Of a stretch of DNA of 64,000 bases, positions 54,094 through 63,493 are shown one piece after another. A program made the position numbers and the translations under genes. The DNA comes from Gramella sp. Hel_I_59 (lineage in GTDB: Bacteria > Bacteroidota > Bacteroidia > Flavobacteriales > Flavobacteriaceae). Under the pieces are notes generated by a model, which worked only from the letters and a program-made list of their open reading frames with translations, did not search any database and had not been told where the DNA came from. Positions within the stretch are counted from its first letter, which is position 1. Every line of letters starts with the position of its first letter. The DNA is taken from contig NZ_VFME01000001.1 of NCBI RefSeq assembly GCF_006714895.1, positions 1,860,001-1,924,000 on the forward strand. The letters run 5' to 3'.

Positions 54094-54590
54094 TACTTTA
54101 TTTCAAGAACTTCAAGCTTTCGTGTTTCATCACCGAGTTTAAAATCTACAGTTTCACCAAGTTTCTTACCTGTAACTGCCCGGGCAATTGGTGCTACAAA
54201 TGCAATTTTTAGTTTTTTAATATTTGCCTCATCCACTCCAACGATCTGGAATTTCTGAATTTGTGAACTATCGAGGTTCTTCAATTTGATGTGCGCTCCA
54301 AACCGAATTTCATCCTGTGCCTGTTCTTCGGGTTTTAAAATACGTGAAGATTGAATTCTTTCAGCCAGTAATTTGATCTTTCCATCAATCAAACCTTGCG
54401 CTCTTCTTTTTTCTGTATCGTCTTGGATACTTATATTCGATCGCTCCTTTTCAAGCTCCTTTAATTCCACGTGTAGTTCCTGTAGCCCATTTGGTGTCAC
54501 ATAATTTGTAACTCCATCTGGTATCGCTGCCCTTGGTGGAATGATCACTGGTTCTTCCTGATCTTCTTCCTTTACAAATCCTCTACTCAT
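54090..54590 (-). CDS. GreA/GreB-family transcription elongation factor
   Basis: 166 residues. A short disordered lead is followed by the coiled-coil hairpin (TPNGLQELHVELKELEKERS to about residue 90; acidic tip residues are Asp and Glu in IQDDTEKRRAQG) and a C-terminal FKBP-like domain (PIARAVTGKKLGETVDF). Gre factors rescue backtracked RNA polymerase by stimulating transcript cleavage. The PIARAVTGKKLGE motif is typical. It is more GreB-like than GreA-like but the two are hard to separate. Confidence 0.87.
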   Translation of the reverse strand: MSRGFVKEEDQEEPVIIPPRAAIPDGVTNYVTPNGLQELHVELKELEKERSNISIQDDTEKRRAQGLIDGKIKLLAERIQSSRILKPEEQAQDEIRFGAHIKLKNLDSSQIQKFQIVGVDEANIKKLKIAFVAPIARAVTGKKLGETVDFKLGDETRKLEVLEIKY

Positions 54591-54722
54591 AATTCGTATC
54601 TTATGTTCTCCTAATTATAGCGAAACCCGGAGGATATGTATTAAACAACAATCATAAATATTTCTCAAAACCTAACAACAGGTTTGGGATGGTACTACAT
54701 TTAGCAAATTTTAATTATAGAA

Positions 54723-56534
54723 ATGAGTCTGGAAATCATTGTTCTTTTCGTGATCATCCTTGGTGTGATCGTTCTGTTTGCTCTGGAAGTATTTCCGGTA
54801 GATAAGATCGCATTTATTATTCTGGGCCTTTTATTATTAACAGATCTGGTTTCTCCGGAAGAAGCCATTTCAGGTTTTTCCAGTCCCGCTACGATCACGG
54901 TACTTAGTCTAATGATCATAGCGATAGGACTCGAGGATAATGGTGTTATAGATCTCCTCGCCCAGGGAATGAGAAAATTAAAAGGTCTGCCCCTGCTTAT
55001 TATGATCCCGGTTTTTATGTTTATCGCAGGAAGTATTTCTGCTTTTATAAATACGACAGCTGTAGTTTTAGTCTTTATGAAGATCATCGATGAACTGGCA
55101 GAGAAATATGACATTCCCAGTTCAAAATTATTACTACCGGTTTCTTTTGCAGGGATTATAGGTGGCAGCTGTACACTTATGGGAACTTCTACGAACCTGA
55201 TTGTTAATGCGGTGGCCGTTAAAAGAGGTGTCGAGCGCTTCGGATTCTTCGAATTTAGTTGGTACGGAGTCATTTTTATGCTCATAACTATTGCTCTGGT
55301 AAGTTTGATGGCGGGATTTCTTCCGAAGAAAAAACCCAGCGATCTTAATTCGGTTTATAAATTAGACGAGTTTATTACGAAAGGAATCGTTAGTGAAACC
55401 TCAAAACTGATTGGCAAAAATCTTCGGGATATCTTCGGCGATGAAAAGGATTCTATTGAAGTGATCAGGCTCAAACGTAAAGGAGTTATTAATGACCATC
55501 CAGGTAGATATACTACTTTAAAACTTGGTGATCAATTGCTACTTAGATGCAGTATAGAACAGCTTATACAACTGAAAGAAGAAGGTGATCTTACGATTAT
55601 CAGAAATTCTGAAGCTGAAGCTGTGAAACCAATCGTGAACGAGGCTTCAGAAATTGAAGAAAACATTCAGCTGGTAGAAATACTAATGTTGCCTAACTCG
55701 CCTTTAATTGGTAAGAGTATTAAAACCGTGGGTTGGTATGATCTTCATGGAGCCGTTCCATTGGCGATCAGGAAAAGAAGAAGCTTCAGAAATCCAAAAA
55801 GAAGAATATTCAATAAAAAGTCTGACGATATTGACCTTCGGGTTGGGGATCGTCTTCTGGTGGAAGTAACGCAAAACGACCTTCATGAACTTCAGAAAAT
55901 GGACAATATTAGCATTCTGCAAAATCATGAGGAAATTAGTCTTGTATCTAAAAAGAAACGTTCCCTTAGCCTCGGAATTTTAATTCTTGTAATTGCATTA
56001 TCCGCTTTTTCTATATTCCCAATTCTGAAAAGTGCCGTGATTGGCTGTTTTTTAATGATTTTGCTGAAGTGTATCGATCTCGGAAAAATCTATACGCAGG
56101 TAAACTGGCAGATCATTTTTCTACTGGCAGGAATGATCCCGCTAGGTGTGGCCATGAGCAATACCGGGGCAGATGACTGGATCTCCACCAATCTCTTACT
56201 ACTATTCGATGGCAAACCTAATTACAGCATTATAGGATTACTATTTTTAGTAACCATGTTCCTTAGCGGATTCATCTCTAACAATGCTACGGCGATCATC
56301 ATAGCGCCCATAGCAATCACCATCGCAACGAAGTTACAACTGGACCCAAAACCATTTATTCTGGCAGTGCTTTTTGCCTCGAATTTCAGCTTCTTCACTC
56401 CGGTGGGTTACCAGACCAATACGATCATCTATGGAATGGGAATTTACAAGTTCAAGCATTTCCTGATTATAGGCGGTGCTTTATCGATCGTGCTTTGGAT
56501 TGCGGCAACCTTCTTACTCAGCAGGCAGTTATAA
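54723..56534 (+). CDS. SLC13-family transporter with two TrkA-C domains
   Basis: 603 residues. N-terminal and C-terminal membrane halves (about 1-200 and 415-603) of the ArsB/NhaD/SLC13 type flank two RCK-C (TrkA-C) domains at about 210-300 and 315-400 (GKNLRDIFGDEK and GKSIKTVGWYD). This layout occurs in sulfate or C4-dicarboxylate transporters of the SLC13/DASS type whose ligand-binding cytoplasmic domains may regulate transport. Motifs SCTLMGTSTNLIVNAVA and FISNNATAIIIAP are the paired re-entrant loops. The substrate is not clear. Confidence 0.9.
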   Translation: MSLEIIVLFVIILGVIVLFALEVFPVDKIAFIILGLLLLTDLVSPEEAISGFSSPATITVLSLMIIAIGLEDNGVIDLLAQGMRKLKGLPLLIMIPVFMFIAGSISAFINTTAVVLVFMKIIDELAEKYDIPSSKLLLPVSFAGIIGGSCTLMGTSTNLIVNAVAVKRGVERFGFFEFSWYGVIFMLITIALVSLMAGFLPKKKPSDLNSVYKLDEFITKGIVSETSKLIGKNLRDIFGDEKDSIEVIRLKRKGVINDHPGRYTTLKLGDQLLLRCSIEQLIQLKEEGDLTIIRNSEAEAVKPIVNEASEIEENIQLVEILMLPNSPLIGKSIKTVGWYDLHGAVPLAIRKRRSFRNPKRRIFNKKSDDIDLRVGDRLLVEVTQNDLHELQKMDNISILQNHEEISLVSKKKRSLSLGILILVIALSAFSIFPILKSAVIGCFLMILLKCIDLGKIYTQVNWQIIFLLAGMIPLGVAMSNTGADDWISTNLLLLFDGKPNYSIIGLLFLVTMFLSGFISNNATAIIIAPIAITIATKLQLDPKPFILAVLFASNFSFFTPVGYQTNTIIYGMGIYKFKHFLIIGGALSIVLWIAATFLLSRQL

Positions 56535-56558
56535 AAATGTATTTTTGCTGAAAAAATT

Positions 56559-57782
56559 ATGTCCAGGTTACTCATCATTGGTTACGTATGGCCAGAACCC
56601 AATTCCTCAGCTGCAGGAGCCAGAATGATGCAATTAATCCAATTTTTCAGAGAGCGTAACTTTCATATTACCTATGCAACTTCAGCAAGAAGATCAGAAA
56701 ATATGGCAGATCTTGAAGCCTTAGGCGTTACCAGCCAAGAGATTCAGCCAAATAATGATGAGTTTGACGTTTTTGTACAAGAGCTGGATCCTCAAATTGT
56801 TCTTTTTGATCGTTTTATGATGGAAGAACAATTTGGATGGAGAATTGATAAATTTTGCACCGATGCTTTAAAGATTCTGGATACCGAAGATGTACATTCC
56901 CTGAGAAAAGTCAGAGAAACTATTCTGAAGTCCGGTCAAGAGTTTGATGATGTTTATTTAGACGCTGATATTACAAAACGGGAAGCTGCGGCCATCTACA
57001 GGTGTGATATTTCTTTAATTATTTCTGAATTCGAAATGAAGCTGTTAATTGAAAAGCTGAAGATCCCTGAGCATATACTCTTCTACCTGCCATTTATGAT
57101 GGAGACTGTTTCTTCTGAAATTAATAGCTACACTGAAAGGAAAGATTTTATAAGTATTGGTAATTTTCTTCATGAACCAAACTGGAGAGCAGTTCTAAAT
57201 TTAAAGGAAAATATCTGGCCTTTACTCAGCAAACTAGTGCCAGATGCCCAGTTACATATTTATGGAGCCTATCCTTCCCAGAAAGTATGGAATTTGCATA
57301 ATAAAGCCGAAAGATTTCTAGTTCATGGCCGGGCAGAAAATGCTCTGAAAGTAATGAGTGATGCCAGGGTTTGCCTTGCTCCTATTCAATTTGGTGCTGG
57401 ATTGAAAGGTAAATTAGCGGAAGCAATGGCCTGCGGAACTCCTTCAGTAACCACAAAAATTGGTAGTGAAGGAATGGCTGGAGACTTAGAGTGGAATGGA
57501 TTCATTGAGGACGATCCTGCTCAATTTGTTGAATCAGCTAAAATGCTATATATCGATGAGCAACTATGGAAGAAAAAAAGTGAACAGGGTTCAAAGATCC
57601 TGAAAGAACGATTCGACCAGGACATTCACCAGGCAAGATTCGATAGAATATTAACCATGACTCTCAAGCAGCTTCCGCAGCATAGAAAAGAGAACTTTAC
57701 GGGTCTAATGATGAAACATCATCTCCAACGAAGCACTTATTTTATGTCCAGATTCATTCAAATGAAAAACTCTATAAATTAG
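56559..57782 (+). CDS. Glycosyltransferase family 4-like
   Basis: 407 residues, two Rossmann-like lobes: the N-terminal LLIIGYVWPEPNSSAAGARMMQL and the C-terminal sugar-nucleotide lobe with HGRAENALKVMSDARVCLAPI, GAGLKGKLAEAMACGTPSVTT and KIGSEGM. The E-x7-E motif region is EAMACGTPSV. It probably adds sugars to an exopolysaccharide, lipid or protein. Donor and acceptor unknown. It is 24 bases after the transporter gene, with a promoter-like TATTTTTG at 56540-56547. Confidence 0.85.
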   Translation: MSRLLIIGYVWPEPNSSAAGARMMQLIQFFRERNFHITYATSARRSENMADLEALGVTSQEIQPNNDEFDVFVQELDPQIVLFDRFMMEEQFGWRIDKFCTDALKILDTEDVHSLRKVRETILKSGQEFDDVYLDADITKREAAAIYRCDISLIISEFEMKLLIEKLKIPEHILFYLPFMMETVSSEINSYTERKDFISIGNFLHEPNWRAVLNLKENIWPLLSKLVPDAQLHIYGAYPSQKVWNLHNKAERFLVHGRAENALKVMSDARVCLAPIQFGAGLKGKLAEAMACGTPSVTTKIGSEGMAGDLEWNGFIEDDPAQFVESAKMLYIDEQLWKKKSEQGSKILKERFDQDIHQARFDRILTMTLKQLPQHRKENFTGLMMKHHLQRSTYFMSRFIQMKNSIN

Positions 57783-57818
57783 AAAACCGCTGGAAGCATG
57801 GGCTACCCAACGGTTTTC
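57782..57818. terminator. Hairpin between convergent glycosyltransferase and aspartokinase genes
   Basis: GAAAACCG at 57782-57789 pairs with CGGTTTTC at 57811-57818, with an inner GGG-CTA-CCC. T-runs are short, so it is a moderate candidate. Confidence 0.4.
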
Positions 57819-57858
57819 ACTACACAAAAAACAGTTTAACCAAACATCATCAGAAGTA

Positions 57859-59193
57859 TCAAACAATGGCTTCAAAAGCCCTTCTGAACAATTTTTTATT
57901 TAGATTCTGCAAAGCGGCAGTCTTATATTTTGTATCTACTAAGAGTGAGATATTATTGTTGCTTCCTCCATAAGAGATCATTCTAACCGGCACGTCATCC
58001 AGAATTTCGAACAATCTTGGAGTTCCACGATCGTCAATTAGTCCCTCACCAACCACACAAATGATACTGTGATCACGATCCACACTAATCTCTCCATAAG
58101 CATTGAGTTCGCTCAGAATAGGTTCAAGGTTCAAAACATTGTCGATAGTGAGTGAAATGGCTATTTCTGAGGTGGTGATCATATCAATTGCCGTTTCATA
58201 TTTATCGAAAACTTCAAATATCTTCCTTAGAAAACCATGAGCCATCAACATCCTGTTGGATTTAATTTTGATAGCTGTAATATTATCTTTCGCTGAAATA
58301 GCCTTCAAACCTTTCGTTTCGGAAATCGAAGAAATGCAGGTACCAGGATCTGATGGTTTAAAAGTGTTTTTTAGAAATACAGGGATATTTTTATCGATAA
58401 CCGGCGATATGGTTTGGGGATGAAGGATCTTTGCACCAAAATAGGCTAGCTCTGCTGCTTCCTCGAAACTTAGCTGAGCTACCGGAAATGTGTTTTCCAC
58501 TACCCTGGGATCATTATTATGCAAACCATTAATATCGGTCCAGATCTGTATTTCAGAAGCATTTACAGCGGCTCCAATGATCGTTGCAGTAAAATCACTA
58601 CCTCCCCTGTTAAGGGTCGAAATTTCTCCGCGATCATTTATTCTTACGAATCCCTGAGTTATATAAATGGATTCGTCAGTCTGCGAATTCAGTTGAGACT
58701 GAAGCAAATTTCCAACGAGTTCCGTATCTGGATTTTCAGGATTAGCAACCTGCATGAAATCCCTGGCATTCAACCATTTGTTGTATATAGCATTTTTTGT
58801 CAAATAAAAACTGAAGATCCTGGTAAGAATTGTTTCTCCAGTTGTCAATATCCTACACTCATTTTCTTTACTGAATTCCTGAGAAGCGATATATCGCAGC
58901 TCTGAAAGTTCGGCTTGAAGAATATCGAAAACTTCATTTCTATCATCTACGGAATTGAACAGTATTTCAATTTCGTGCTCATGCCTAAGAAACAGAGCTT
59001 CCAGACTTTCGTCGATCTTAACCTGATCTCTCTGTTCTACACTACTAGCAAGTTCTACCAGAAGATTTGTCACACCAGACATAGCAGACAGTACCAATAA
59101 CTTGTCCCCTTCAATTTTTCGAATCATACTTGATACATTCCGGATATTCTCTGCGGAACCTACTGAAGTACCTCCAAATTTTAAAACTTTCAT
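57859..59193 (-). CDS. lysC: Aspartokinase (monofunctional, ACT-containing)
   Basis: 444 residues from the ATG at 59193 (MKVLKFGGTSVGSAENI, the KFGGTS ATP-binding signature); the frame opens further upstream without similarity. The kinase domain (1-290, GGSDFTATIIGAAVNA) is followed by a linker and two ACT domains (about 300-440) that bind lysine or threonine. It phosphorylates aspartate to start lysine, threonine and methionine synthesis. It is not fused to homoserine dehydrogenase. Divergent from the ACT-like gene at 59295, only 101 bases away. Confidence 0.93.
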   Translation of the reverse strand: MKVLKFGGTSVGSAENIRNVSSMIRKIEGDKLLVLSAMSGVTNLLVELASSVEQRDQVKIDESLEALFLRHEHEIEILFNSVDDRNEVFDILQAELSELRYIASQEFSKENECRILTTGETILTRIFSFYLTKNAIYNKWLNARDFMQVANPENPDTELVGNLLQSQLNSQTDESIYITQGFVRINDRGEISTLNRGGSDFTATIIGAAVNASEIQIWTDINGLHNNDPRVVENTFPVAQLSFEEAAELAYFGAKILHPQTISPVIDKNIPVFLKNTFKPSDPGTCISSISETKGLKAISAKDNITAIKIKSNRMLMAHGFLRKIFEVFDKYETAIDMITTSEIAISLTIDNVLNLEPILSELNAYGEISVDRDHSIICVVGEGLIDDRGTPRLFEILDDVPVRMISYGGSNNNISLLVDTKYKTAALQNLNKKLFRRAFEAIV

Positions 59194-59263
59194 ATCTCTC
59201 TGATTTCTCTGTGCATAAGTACATATAGTTTTAACTGCACTAAAGAAAATTGATCGATTTATA

Positions 59264-59284
59264 TACATTTGCACATTATGTACA
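59264..59284 (+). promoter_or_regulatory. Promoter and possible operator of the ACT-like gene
   Basis: TACATTTG at 59264-59271 is an exact TAnnTTTG -7 match. From 59270 to 59284 an imperfect palindrome, TGCACAT-T-ATGTACA (one mismatch), overlaps it and the expected transcription start. A second inverted repeat, GTGCA with TGCAC, lies between 59211 and 59240. These may be regulatory sites. Confidence 0.4.
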
Positions 59285-59294
59285 ATAATTAACA

Positions 59295-59939
59295 ATGAAG
59301 ACAATTACTACCGTAGTACACGACATTATAAGGCATCAACCATTTCTGGATGATGCGATCGCCAGAGATATTGTAAACTTTAGTGGTTTAGCTTCCGACA
59401 TTCAACCGCAAGTCGAACAAGAAATGCGTAAAACTGTTAAACAGGGAAGTATCATTATGGCACTTCGTCGTTACGCACCACATAGAACTAAGATCAATAT
59501 GAAAAGCCTGAGAGAATTAGGTGATATTATTGTACGATCTGGCATCACTGAGTATACCTTCCTGAATAGCAAGACTATTATTGCCAACAAAGCTAAACTG
59601 CTGGAATCTGTAAAGGATCAAACTGGTATTTACCTTAATTACTCCAGTAACTATCAGGAGAGTAATATTCTGGTATCCTCAACTCTTACAGATCTGGTAG
59701 AAGATTGCTTTAGAAATGAAGTCAGAGTAACAGTAAAAAAGGAATTGTCTTCAATCACTATTGCTCTGCCTAAGAATAGCTCCCAAACAGTTGGATTGTA
59801 TTTCTACATGTTCAAATTACTTGCCTATGAGGGAATTCCGGTTTTTGAAATGATTTCCACTTCAAATTACTTCGCGCTTTTCCTGGAAAAAGAGTATGTG
59901 AATAAAGCATTTTTGCTACTCAATGAGATAAAGGCTTAA
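59295..59939 (+). CDS. ACT-like domain protein divergent from aspartokinase
   Basis: 214 residues, no signal peptide. The N-terminal 65 residues are predicted helical (VVHDIIRHQPFLDDAIARDI, VEQEMRKTVKQGSIIMALRR) and resemble a winged-helix or helical dimerisation unit. The C-terminus from about residue 105 is a beta-alpha-beta ACT-like arrangement (SITIALPKNSSQTVGLYFYMFKLLAYEGIPVFEMI, ending in FLLLNEIKA). The divergent aspartokinase has its own ACT domains. A regulator of aspartate-family amino-acid metabolism is a fair guess, but no DNA-binding residues are proven. Confidence 0.6.
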   Translation: MKTITTVVHDIIRHQPFLDDAIARDIVNFSGLASDIQPQVEQEMRKTVKQGSIIMALRRYAPHRTKINMKSLRELGDIIVRSGITEYTFLNSKTIIANKAKLLESVKDQTGIYLNYSSNYQESNILVSSTLTDLVEDCFRNEVRVTVKKELSSITIALPKNSSQTVGLYFYMFKLLAYEGIPVFEMISTSNYFALFLEKEYVNKAFLLLNEIKA

Positions 59940-59942
59940 AGA

Positions 59943-60107
59943 CTACCAGTATTCGTAATAAACACCAGTCATCGCAACAACTGTAAAAATAATTATAAAT
60001 GCAATCGCTAAATAGATAAGCTTATTTGAATTGCTATTATTTTCATTGAAGATGTCTGGGTCTGAAGTGGTTTCAGATTTGTTCCCGGTGGGCATATTTT
60101 TGGTCAT
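59943..60107 (-). CDS. Small single-span membrane protein, unknown
   Basis: 54 residues from the ATG at 60107 (MTKNMPTGN). A hydrophilic N-terminus rich in Asn and Ser precedes one hydrophobic helix (LIYLAIAFIIIFTVVAMTGVYY) and a short tail, Tyr-Glu-Tyr-Trp. An upstream in-frame start adds only 12 residues. Many such proteins exist in Flavobacteriaceae; function unknown. Its 3' end lies 3 bases from the convergent ACT-like gene. Confidence 0.6.
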   Translation of the reverse strand: MTKNMPTGNKSETTSDPDIFNENNSNSNKLIYLAIAFIIIFTVVAMTGVYYEYW

Positions 60108-60260
60108 TTGGTTAGAAATCGACCCCAATATACTAATTATCAATAATTTAATTACAGTATTTTTAAATAATTGATATTACAATCTTAAATTAAAATATCA
60201 TTTAAATGGGTATTGATTACCCCTGAAGCAGCAAGAATTAAGGTGTTGTCGTTCGAAATA

Positions 60261-61337
60261 TCAATTGTAATCCTTCACAATGCTAGCCCATTCCATTGAT
60301 TTCAGAATACGAACCAGTACAGGATCGATTAAATCACGATATTCAGAATTCTTGGGAAAAGCATAACTGTAATAATCCTTTTTTAAACTTTGCTCAATGA
60401 TTTCCAGTTCGCTCTCCAGGCTCATTTGTTCTATATGGTATCTAAGTATAGGTTCATCATAGACTACGAGAGCGGTTTCTTGATTGGTAAGTTTGTCTAA
60501 AGCTTCCATTCCGTTATTCACAAGATCTGTTTCAATATTATATAAGTCCAATAATTCCTGGGAACTGGAGCTTCTTATAGTTGTTACTTCAAATCGATCG
60601 AGATCCTGAATATTGCTAATATCTTCGTTGATACCTTTTACAGTTAATGAAGAGGCGATCCCGGCCGTAAAACTCGATATGATAATAACAGCCATAAACA
60701 TCCAGATAAGACCAATGATTCTTCCACCAAGTGTTCGAGGTGATTTATCTCCATATCCCACTGTAGTCATTGTCACTGCACTCCACCAGAATCCCTGTAA
60801 AATACCCCTTAAATTGCCTCCAAATTCTTCCTTATTCTGTTTTCTTTCAAATACCCATACTAGAAAACCGAAAATGAATATGACAAGTAAAAGCAATCCT
60901 ATAATAGAGAAAAACTCCCAGCTAAATAGATTTTTAAGATGTCTTAGAGTTTGAGATTCAGATCTTTTGGCAACGCTGGTATGAGAGATAAAGTATGGTT
61001 GAGAGAATTCCATACGATGCATACGATTATCTGTCACTGTGACCGGATTGATACTGAAGTCCACCTCACCTGCTTCTATACCATCGAGTAAACTTCCAAG
61101 GTCCTTATACTCTTTGAATTCGTAATCTAATTGTAATTCCTCGTTGACCATTTTCCAGGAAGCTATACTAAGACCTCTAAATTTACCATTATGTTTCTCA
61201 ACAAAAGGAGCGGTTTCAGAAATACCTATGACCACTTTATTCGTTTCCGAAGAAAGGCTATCCTGAGCGATAAGCGAATTGCTGCAAAAGGAGATAAAAC
61301 ATAGAAACAGGATAGTAAACCTGGAATAAGACATCAT
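60261..61337 (-). CDS. Prokaryotic ionotropic glutamate receptor-type potassium channel (GluR0-like)
   Basis: 358 residues. A signal peptide (to about 24) is followed by the first lobe of a periplasmic-binding-protein domain (33-130), a pore module with TM1 (about 143-162), pore loop containing TVGYGD (192-197) and TM2 (about 205-235, ending SFTAGIASSLTV), then the second ligand-binding lobe (240-355). This split-domain layout and a K+-type filter match the bacterial GluR0. SFTAGIASSLTV corresponds to the eukaryotic gating helix motif SYTANLAAFLT. The ligand is likely an amino acid, but binding residues were not verified. It should open a K+ current on ligand binding. Confidence 0.9.
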   Translation of the reverse strand: MMSYSRFTILFLCFISFCSNSLIAQDSLSSETNKVVIGISETAPFVEKHNGKFRGLSIASWKMVNEELQLDYEFKEYKDLGSLLDGIEAGEVDFSINPVTVTDNRMHRMEFSQPYFISHTSVAKRSESQTLRHLKNLFSWEFFSIIGLLLLVIFIFGFLVWVFERKQNKEEFGGNLRGILQGFWWSAVTMTTVGYGDKSPRTLGGRIIGLIWMFMAVIIISSFTAGIASSLTVKGINEDISNIQDLDRFEVTTIRSSSSQELLDLYNIETDLVNNGMEALDKLTNQETALVVYDEPILRYHIEQMSLESELEIIEQSLKKDYYSYAFPKNSEYRDLIDPVLVRILKSMEWASIVKDYN

Positions 61338-61371
61338 TTTAAACTTTAAATGAGCTCGAAGATAAACATTC

Positions 61372-61824
61372 CTATTTTTTCAACGAATCCTTCTGAAATA
61401 AGTAAGCAATATTTAGCTGCTTCTTCCCAAAATCTTTTGCCTTTGAAACATCCTGTCCCATATAGATATCAATCCTTTTTTTCCAACGGTAGTGCATCTT
61501 GTCTTTGATATAGAAAACACTGTCAAAACCTTCTATTTTGATGGGTGAATTATAGTCTAGTCCCATCTTTAAAAGATCGCGCGAAACTGCGATCGCATTC
61601 ATACCTGGTTTTAATGTATCTCCCCAAGCAGTAATTCTAGGGTTATTCTGAGTTTGATATTCTACCGAGTTATAAGCGGTTGCCGTCACACAAATGGTAT
61701 CCCAGTCTTCAACATTCTTGTTACCATCAAATGCCGTACAGGCAGTTAGATAGATCATTAAAATAAACCCGGAAATCAAAATCGCAGATTTTTTAAGCCT
61801 GTACGTATATTTAGAGTACAGCAT
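61372..61824 (-). CDS. 3D-domain lipoprotein
   Basis: 150 residues. Lipobox YLTA-C at about residue 29. The mature part contains a 3D (Asp-Asp-Asp) domain: ATAYNSVEYQTQNN, AIAVSRDLLKMGLDYNSPI, FYIKDKMHYRWKKRIDIYMG and AKDFGKK. Such double-psi beta-barrel domains act on peptidoglycan (lytic transglycosylase-like, as in MltA and YabE). Three bases separate it from the Gfo/Idh/MocA gene, so they are probably co-transcribed. Its start is the first ATG. Confidence 0.85.
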   Translation of the reverse strand: MLYSKYTYRLKKSAILISGFILMIYLTACTAFDGNKNVEDWDTICVTATAYNSVEYQTQNNPRITAWGDTLKPGMNAIAVSRDLLKMGLDYNSPIKIEGFDSVFYIKDKMHYRWKKRIDIYMGQDVSKAKDFGKKQLNIAYLFQKDSLKK

Positions 61825-61827
61825 CCT

Positions 61828-63294
61828 TTAAGATAAAGTGAATCCTTCAGGATATTCTCGTTTAACAAATTGATTTGCTTCATCAAAATTGGTGACTTTC
61901 ATATTTTCTGAATCCCAGATCATCTTAAGGTCTCTGCCTGGATAGATGATCTGGTCCTTACCGTTCGCGTCCTTTTTCCTATTCTGAATATCATAACCTC
62001 GAATGGCGAGATTTGCTATCAATAAAGATTCAGTCAAAGGACCTGCGATATCGAACGGCGAACTCAGTTTTTTATTGCCATACCCTGCAATAGCCGCTTC
62101 CACCCATTGAGCGTAATGACCATCCATGCCATTAGGTACACGTTCGTAGGTCTCAGCTACATTTACCTCGTCTGTTTTTGAGGTAGGTAGTAATCGAGGA
62201 TTAAGTCCGTAGGTACCACACATCATTTTACCTTTAGTTCCAATGATCAAGGCACCATTGCCTCCATCTCCAAATGTTTCTTCAGGACCTAATTCTTCAG
62301 GTCGCATAGGTTTGATACCGCCATCCATCCAATGAAGTTTGATATCATCAGCACCCGGAGTCTTTCCATCAAAGCTCATAATTACATGACTTGAAGGAGG
62401 ACAGCTATCCGGGAAATAACCTCTCTGAAATTCATCTACATATACACTTCCAACACTACATTCAACTTCTTTTGGATATTTAAGATCCAGTACGCTAAAA
62501 GGCGGTTCGATAAGATGACAACCCATATCCCCAAGAGCACCAGTTCCATAATCCCACCAGCCACGCCAGTTAAAAGGAACCAATCCATCCACATATTCTT
62601 TATGTGGTGCAGTACCAAGCCATAATTTCCAGTCCAGTTCAGAAGGAATTGCACTGCTAGTTTTCGGCCATGGGATTCCTTGTGGCCATACTGGTCTATT
62701 CGTCCATACATTTACTTCCTGTACTTCTCCAATAAGACCTGCGTCATACCATTCTTTCATTTTGCGCACCCCATCTCCTGAAGCACCCTGGTTACCCATT
62801 TGAGTAACTACCTTATATTCTTTAGCTGCTTCTGTTAGCTTTCTGGCTTCATAAATATCATGTGTAAGTGGTTTCTGAACAAATACGTGTTTTCCGCGTT
62901 CCATAGCAGCCATAGTTTGTACAGCATGATTATGGTCTGGAGTTGAAACACTTACTGCATCGAAATTTTTAGATTCTTTATCAAACATTTCACGGTAATC
63001 CTTATAATACTTCGCCTTTGGAAAAGCTTTTCGGGAAGCTGCCGCTCGCCTGTCATCTACATCACACAAAAATGCTATTTCAGCTTTGCCGCTTTTGTAG
63101 AAACTCATGATATCTGATTCCCCTTTACCTCCTACTCCAATCCCGGCAATCAACAATTTATCACTTGGTGCAGTAAAACCAGGTCCACCCAGTACATGCC
63201 TGGGAACGATCATGAATCCTGAAGCTGCAACTGCAGATTTTTTAATGAAATCTCTTCTGGTATTTGAATTATTCTGAAAGGAAAATTTGCTCAT
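61828..63294 (-). CDS. Tat-exported Gfo/Idh/MocA-family oxidoreductase
   Basis: 488 residues. The twin-arginine signal is TRRDFIKKSAVAASGFM (residues 13-29). The nucleotide-binding domain has IGVGGKGESD, and the catalytic EKP motif appears as FVQKPLTHD with Gln in place of Glu, as in many exported members. NAD(P)-dependent dehydrogenases of this family act on sugars and inositols; the substrate is unknown. Expected in the periplasm with bound cofactor. The remainder of the fold is normal. Confidence 0.93.
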   Translation of the reverse strand: MSKFSFQNNSNTRRDFIKKSAVAASGFMIVPRHVLGGPGFTAPSDKLLIAGIGVGGKGESDIMSFYKSGKAEIAFLCDVDDRRAAASRKAFPKAKYYKDYREMFDKESKNFDAVSVSTPDHNHAVQTMAAMERGKHVFVQKPLTHDIYEARKLTEAAKEYKVVTQMGNQGASGDGVRKMKEWYDAGLIGEVQEVNVWTNRPVWPQGIPWPKTSSAIPSELDWKLWLGTAPHKEYVDGLVPFNWRGWWDYGTGALGDMGCHLIEPPFSVLDLKYPKEVECSVGSVYVDEFQRGYFPDSCPPSSHVIMSFDGKTPGADDIKLHWMDGGIKPMRPEELGPEETFGDGGNGALIIGTKGKMMCGTYGLNPRLLPTSKTDEVNVAETYERVPNGMDGHYAQWVEAAIAGYGNKKLSSPFDIAGPLTESLLIANLAIRGYDIQNRKKDANGKDQIIYPGRDLKMIWDSENMKVTNFDEANQFVKREYPEGFTLS

Positions 63295-63493
63295 TTTGTA
63301 AGGTGTTGATTAGGAATTGCTTAAAGTTATCTTTTTTCAGATAATAAAACAATTAAACCTTGACTGACATATTGCCGGTAGAATCAGTTATTGTGTCGGG
63401 TGATTAGACCTTCGGCAAGGTCCTTGCACATTTGTACTTGAAAATGGTGGAGAGAATATCGAAGCCTCAATTTGTAATGGAAAATAATATTTT

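Noticed and set aside
54701..55285. 194-codon frame antisense to the SLC13-type gene
   Set aside because: Shadow of a strong membrane-protein gene; the translation is a Thr/Ile/Pro-rich artefact without motifs.
59194..59304. N-terminal extension of aspartokinase to 59304
   Set aside because: The KFGGTS signature begins right after the ATG at 59193, and the extension overlaps the promoter and start of the divergent ACT-like gene.
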